A stretch of 15,718 bases of DNA from CAZUHK01 sp964620345. GTDB lineage: Bacteria > Planctomycetota > Phycisphaerae > Phycisphaerales > Zrk34. Positions 14,720-15,718 of the stretch are shown piece by piece (position 1 is the stretch's first letter; each line of letters starts with the position of its first letter). The notes under the pieces were generated by a model that was not told the DNA's origin, made no database searches, and was given only the letters and a program-made list of their open reading frames with translations. The stretch spans positions 1 through 15,718 of the forward strand of contig CAZUHK010000053.1 of assembly GCA_964620345.1 (NCBI GenBank), written 5' to 3'. Made by a program: the position numbers and the translations under genes.

Positions 14720-14748
14720 ATTAGAACGGCCGGTGAAAACCCCGGCAA
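14720..14748 (-). promoter_or_regulatory. Promoter of the glycosyltransferase-xseA operon, leaderless arrangement
   Basis: Read on the minus strand, TTGCCG (14748-14743, four of six) and TCTAAT (14725-14720, five of six) are 17 nt apart. The -10 ends 6 nt before ATG 14713, so the expected +1 is the A of the start codon. Confidence 0.55.
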
Positions 14749-14783
14749 GTCGGGTCGGGTGCCGCTTTTTGCCTTGAACTCAG

Positions 14784-14812
14784 TTGCAGGCCGTTGGGGG
14801 CGTCGATATAGT
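14784..14812 (+). promoter_or_regulatory. Promoter of rpmI-rplT
   Basis: TTGCAG (14784-14789, four of six) and TATAGT (14807-14812, five of six) have 17-nt spacing. The expected start near 14819 gives a leader of about 72 nt, which contains the perfect palindrome GATCGGCCGATC (14827-14838). Confidence 0.65.
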
Positions 14813-14890
14813 GCGGGGCTTGACCTGATCGGCCGATCGCATGTCGCGGGCCGGCGTACCGACGCGAATCCACTATCAGAGGCGAGGACC

Positions 14891-15112
14891 ATGCCCAAGC
14901 TCAAGACGCACAAGGGCCTGCTCAAGCGGGTGAGGATCACCGGCCGGAACAAGATCAAGCACCGCCGCCGCGGCACCAGCCACCTGAACAGCGGCTTCAC
15001 CGGCGAGCGGCGCCGTTCGCTGCACCAGGACACCATCGCCCACGGCAGCGTCGCGCGGAAGCTGGAACAGGCGCTGCACGTGCGGGTGAACGGTCCGCAC
15101 CATTCGCGGTAA
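14891..15112 (+). CDS. rpmI: 50S ribosomal protein L35
   Basis: A 73-residue, strongly basic protein of the large ribosomal subunit. The start MPKLKTHKGLLKRVRITGRNK and the following KHRRRG segment are diagnostic for L35; the tail is a few residues longer than the usual 64-66. ATG 14891 has GAGG/CGAGG purine stretches within 11 nt upstream. It heads the plus-strand cluster with rplT 97 bp downstream, the usual partner. In most bacteria infC precedes this pair; here the upstream neighbour is the divergent glycosyltransferase gene and rpmI has its own promoter. Confidence 0.95.
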   Translation: MPKLKTHKGLLKRVRITGRNKIKHRRRGTSHLNSGFTGERRRSLHQDTIAHGSVARKLEQALHVRVNGPHHSR

Positions 15113-15209
15113 GCGTTAACCTCGCGGCCTCACCATGCCGCGCATTGCGAGTCGGGAATCAAGCGTCCACCTCGGACCCCCGCCGTCGCGTGAAAGGAGC
15201 AAGTGGATC

Positions 15210-15572
15210 ATGCCTCGAGCCAGGAAAGGCGCTGCACGGCGCCAGTCGAAAGTCCGGGTGCTCAAGACCGTCAAGGGCTACCGCGGCGCCCGCCGCAACC
15301 AGTGGCGGCGCGTTCAGGAAGCGGCGCTGCGCAGCGGGCAGTTCGCCTACCGCGATCGTCGCAATCGCAAGCGTGAGTTCCGCCGGCTGTGGATCACGCG
15401 CATCAGCGCGGCGTGCATGTCGCGCGACATCAAGTACAGCCGCTTCATCGCCGGGCTGAAGGCGGCGGAGATCACGCTCAATCGCAAGATGCTCAGCGAG
15501 ATCGCGATCGCCAGCCCGTCGGACTTCGACGCCATCGTGGAGAAGGCCAGGGCCGCCCTTGGGGCCGCCTGA
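15210..15572 (+). CDS. rplT: 50S ribosomal protein L20
   Basis: A 120-residue protein needed for early 50S assembly; in several bacteria it also represses its own operon by binding the leader mRNA. MPRARKGAARRQSKVRVLK, KGYRGARRNQWRR, AYRDRRNRKREFRRLWITRI and YSRFIAGLK are all standard L20 segments, and the length is normal. ATG 15210 is set by AAGGAG (15194-15199) at 10 nt spacing and by the family N-terminus; the frame runs open back to 15135, but that part is not L20-like. It follows rpmI and ends 8 bp before the next gene, so the three probably share a transcript. Confidence 0.97.
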   Translation: MPRARKGAARRQSKVRVLKTVKGYRGARRNQWRRVQEAALRSGQFAYRDRRNRKREFRRLWITRISAACMSRDIKYSRFIAGLKAAEITLNRKMLSEIAIASPSDFDAIVEKARAALGAA

Positions 15573-15580
15573 GCCGCGCC

Positions 15581-15718
15581 ATGGCCCAACCCGTCCCCGC
15601 CGCCACCGAAGCCCGCGCCGCCGCGCCGGATCAGAAAGTCTGGTTCAACGGCGAACTGCTGCCGGCCGACCAGGCCCGGGTGAGCGTGTTCGATCACGGC
15701 CTGCTCTATGGCGACGGC
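15581..15718 (+). CDS. ilvE: Class IV PLP aminotransferase, probably branched-chain type (partial, cut by window end)
   Basis: Only the first 46 residues are present. After an Ala/Pro-rich start of about 18 residues, KVWFNGELLPADQARVSVFD and then HGLLYGDG match the N-terminus of branched-chain amino acid aminotransferases, which make valine, leucine and isoleucine from their 2-oxo acids. D-amino acid transaminase and aminodeoxychorismate lyase share this fold and motif, so the exact substrate cannot be settled from the fragment. ATG 15581 lies 8 bp after rplT, with no strong Shine-Dalgarno sequence, suggesting coupling to the ribosomal protein genes. Confidence 0.8.
   Translation, partial: MAQPVPAATEARAAAPDQKVWFNGELLPADQARVSVFDHGLLYGDG

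Overview
The window is high-GC bacterial chromosome. It most likely comes from a planctomycete, and Phycisphaerae fits best. The evidence is a secreted subtilase ending in a PEP-CTERM sorting signal with a VPEPATL start, an ECF sigma factor paired with a membrane-anchored anti-sigma factor, and housekeeping genes scattered outside their usual operons (dnaN without dnaA or recF; rpmI-rplT without infC). This placement is inferred from gene content, not from a phylogeny. I see no insertion sequence, CRISPR array or phage gene.

Layout. From 42 to 2756 (minus) lies a 904-residue fusion protein: two membrane helices, a left-handed beta-helix acyltransferase, an acyl carrier domain, and an FkbH module (N-terminal domain, HAD phosphatase core, GNAT-like tail). 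Between it and the next gene, a plus-strand stub at 2913-3005 has its own promoter-like and ribosome-binding sequences but only 30 codons. Then, all on the minus strand and read right to left in transcription order: a glycosyltransferase 2 (14713-13907) coupled to xseA (13907-12549); rpsT (12460-12173) and tRNA-Gln (12106-12036), ended by a strong hairpin terminator; a PEP-CTERM subtilase (11771-10641); an ECF sigma factor (10495-9866) and its anti-sigma factor (9859-8558); a LOG-family protein (8466-7675); thrC (7623-6229); dnaN (6100-5003); and an ABC exporter (4979-3015). At the right end rpmI, rplT and the start of a branched-chain aminotransferase-like gene run on the plus strand, divergent from the glycosyltransferase.

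How the genes work together. Most are independent housekeeping functions: replication clamp, exonuclease VII, ribosomal proteins S20, L35 and L20, threonine synthesis, and envelope lipid or glycan export and assembly. The sigma/anti-sigma pair is a signalling unit and the neighbouring exported protease may belong to it. Several -10 boxes sit 6-7 nt upstream of start codons that have no Shine-Dalgarno sequence, which suggests leaderless mRNAs for the glycosyltransferase and thrC. The LOG gene has a terminator-like hairpin inside its probable leader. No intergenic gap exceeds 300 bases; the largest are 2757-3014 and 11772-12035.
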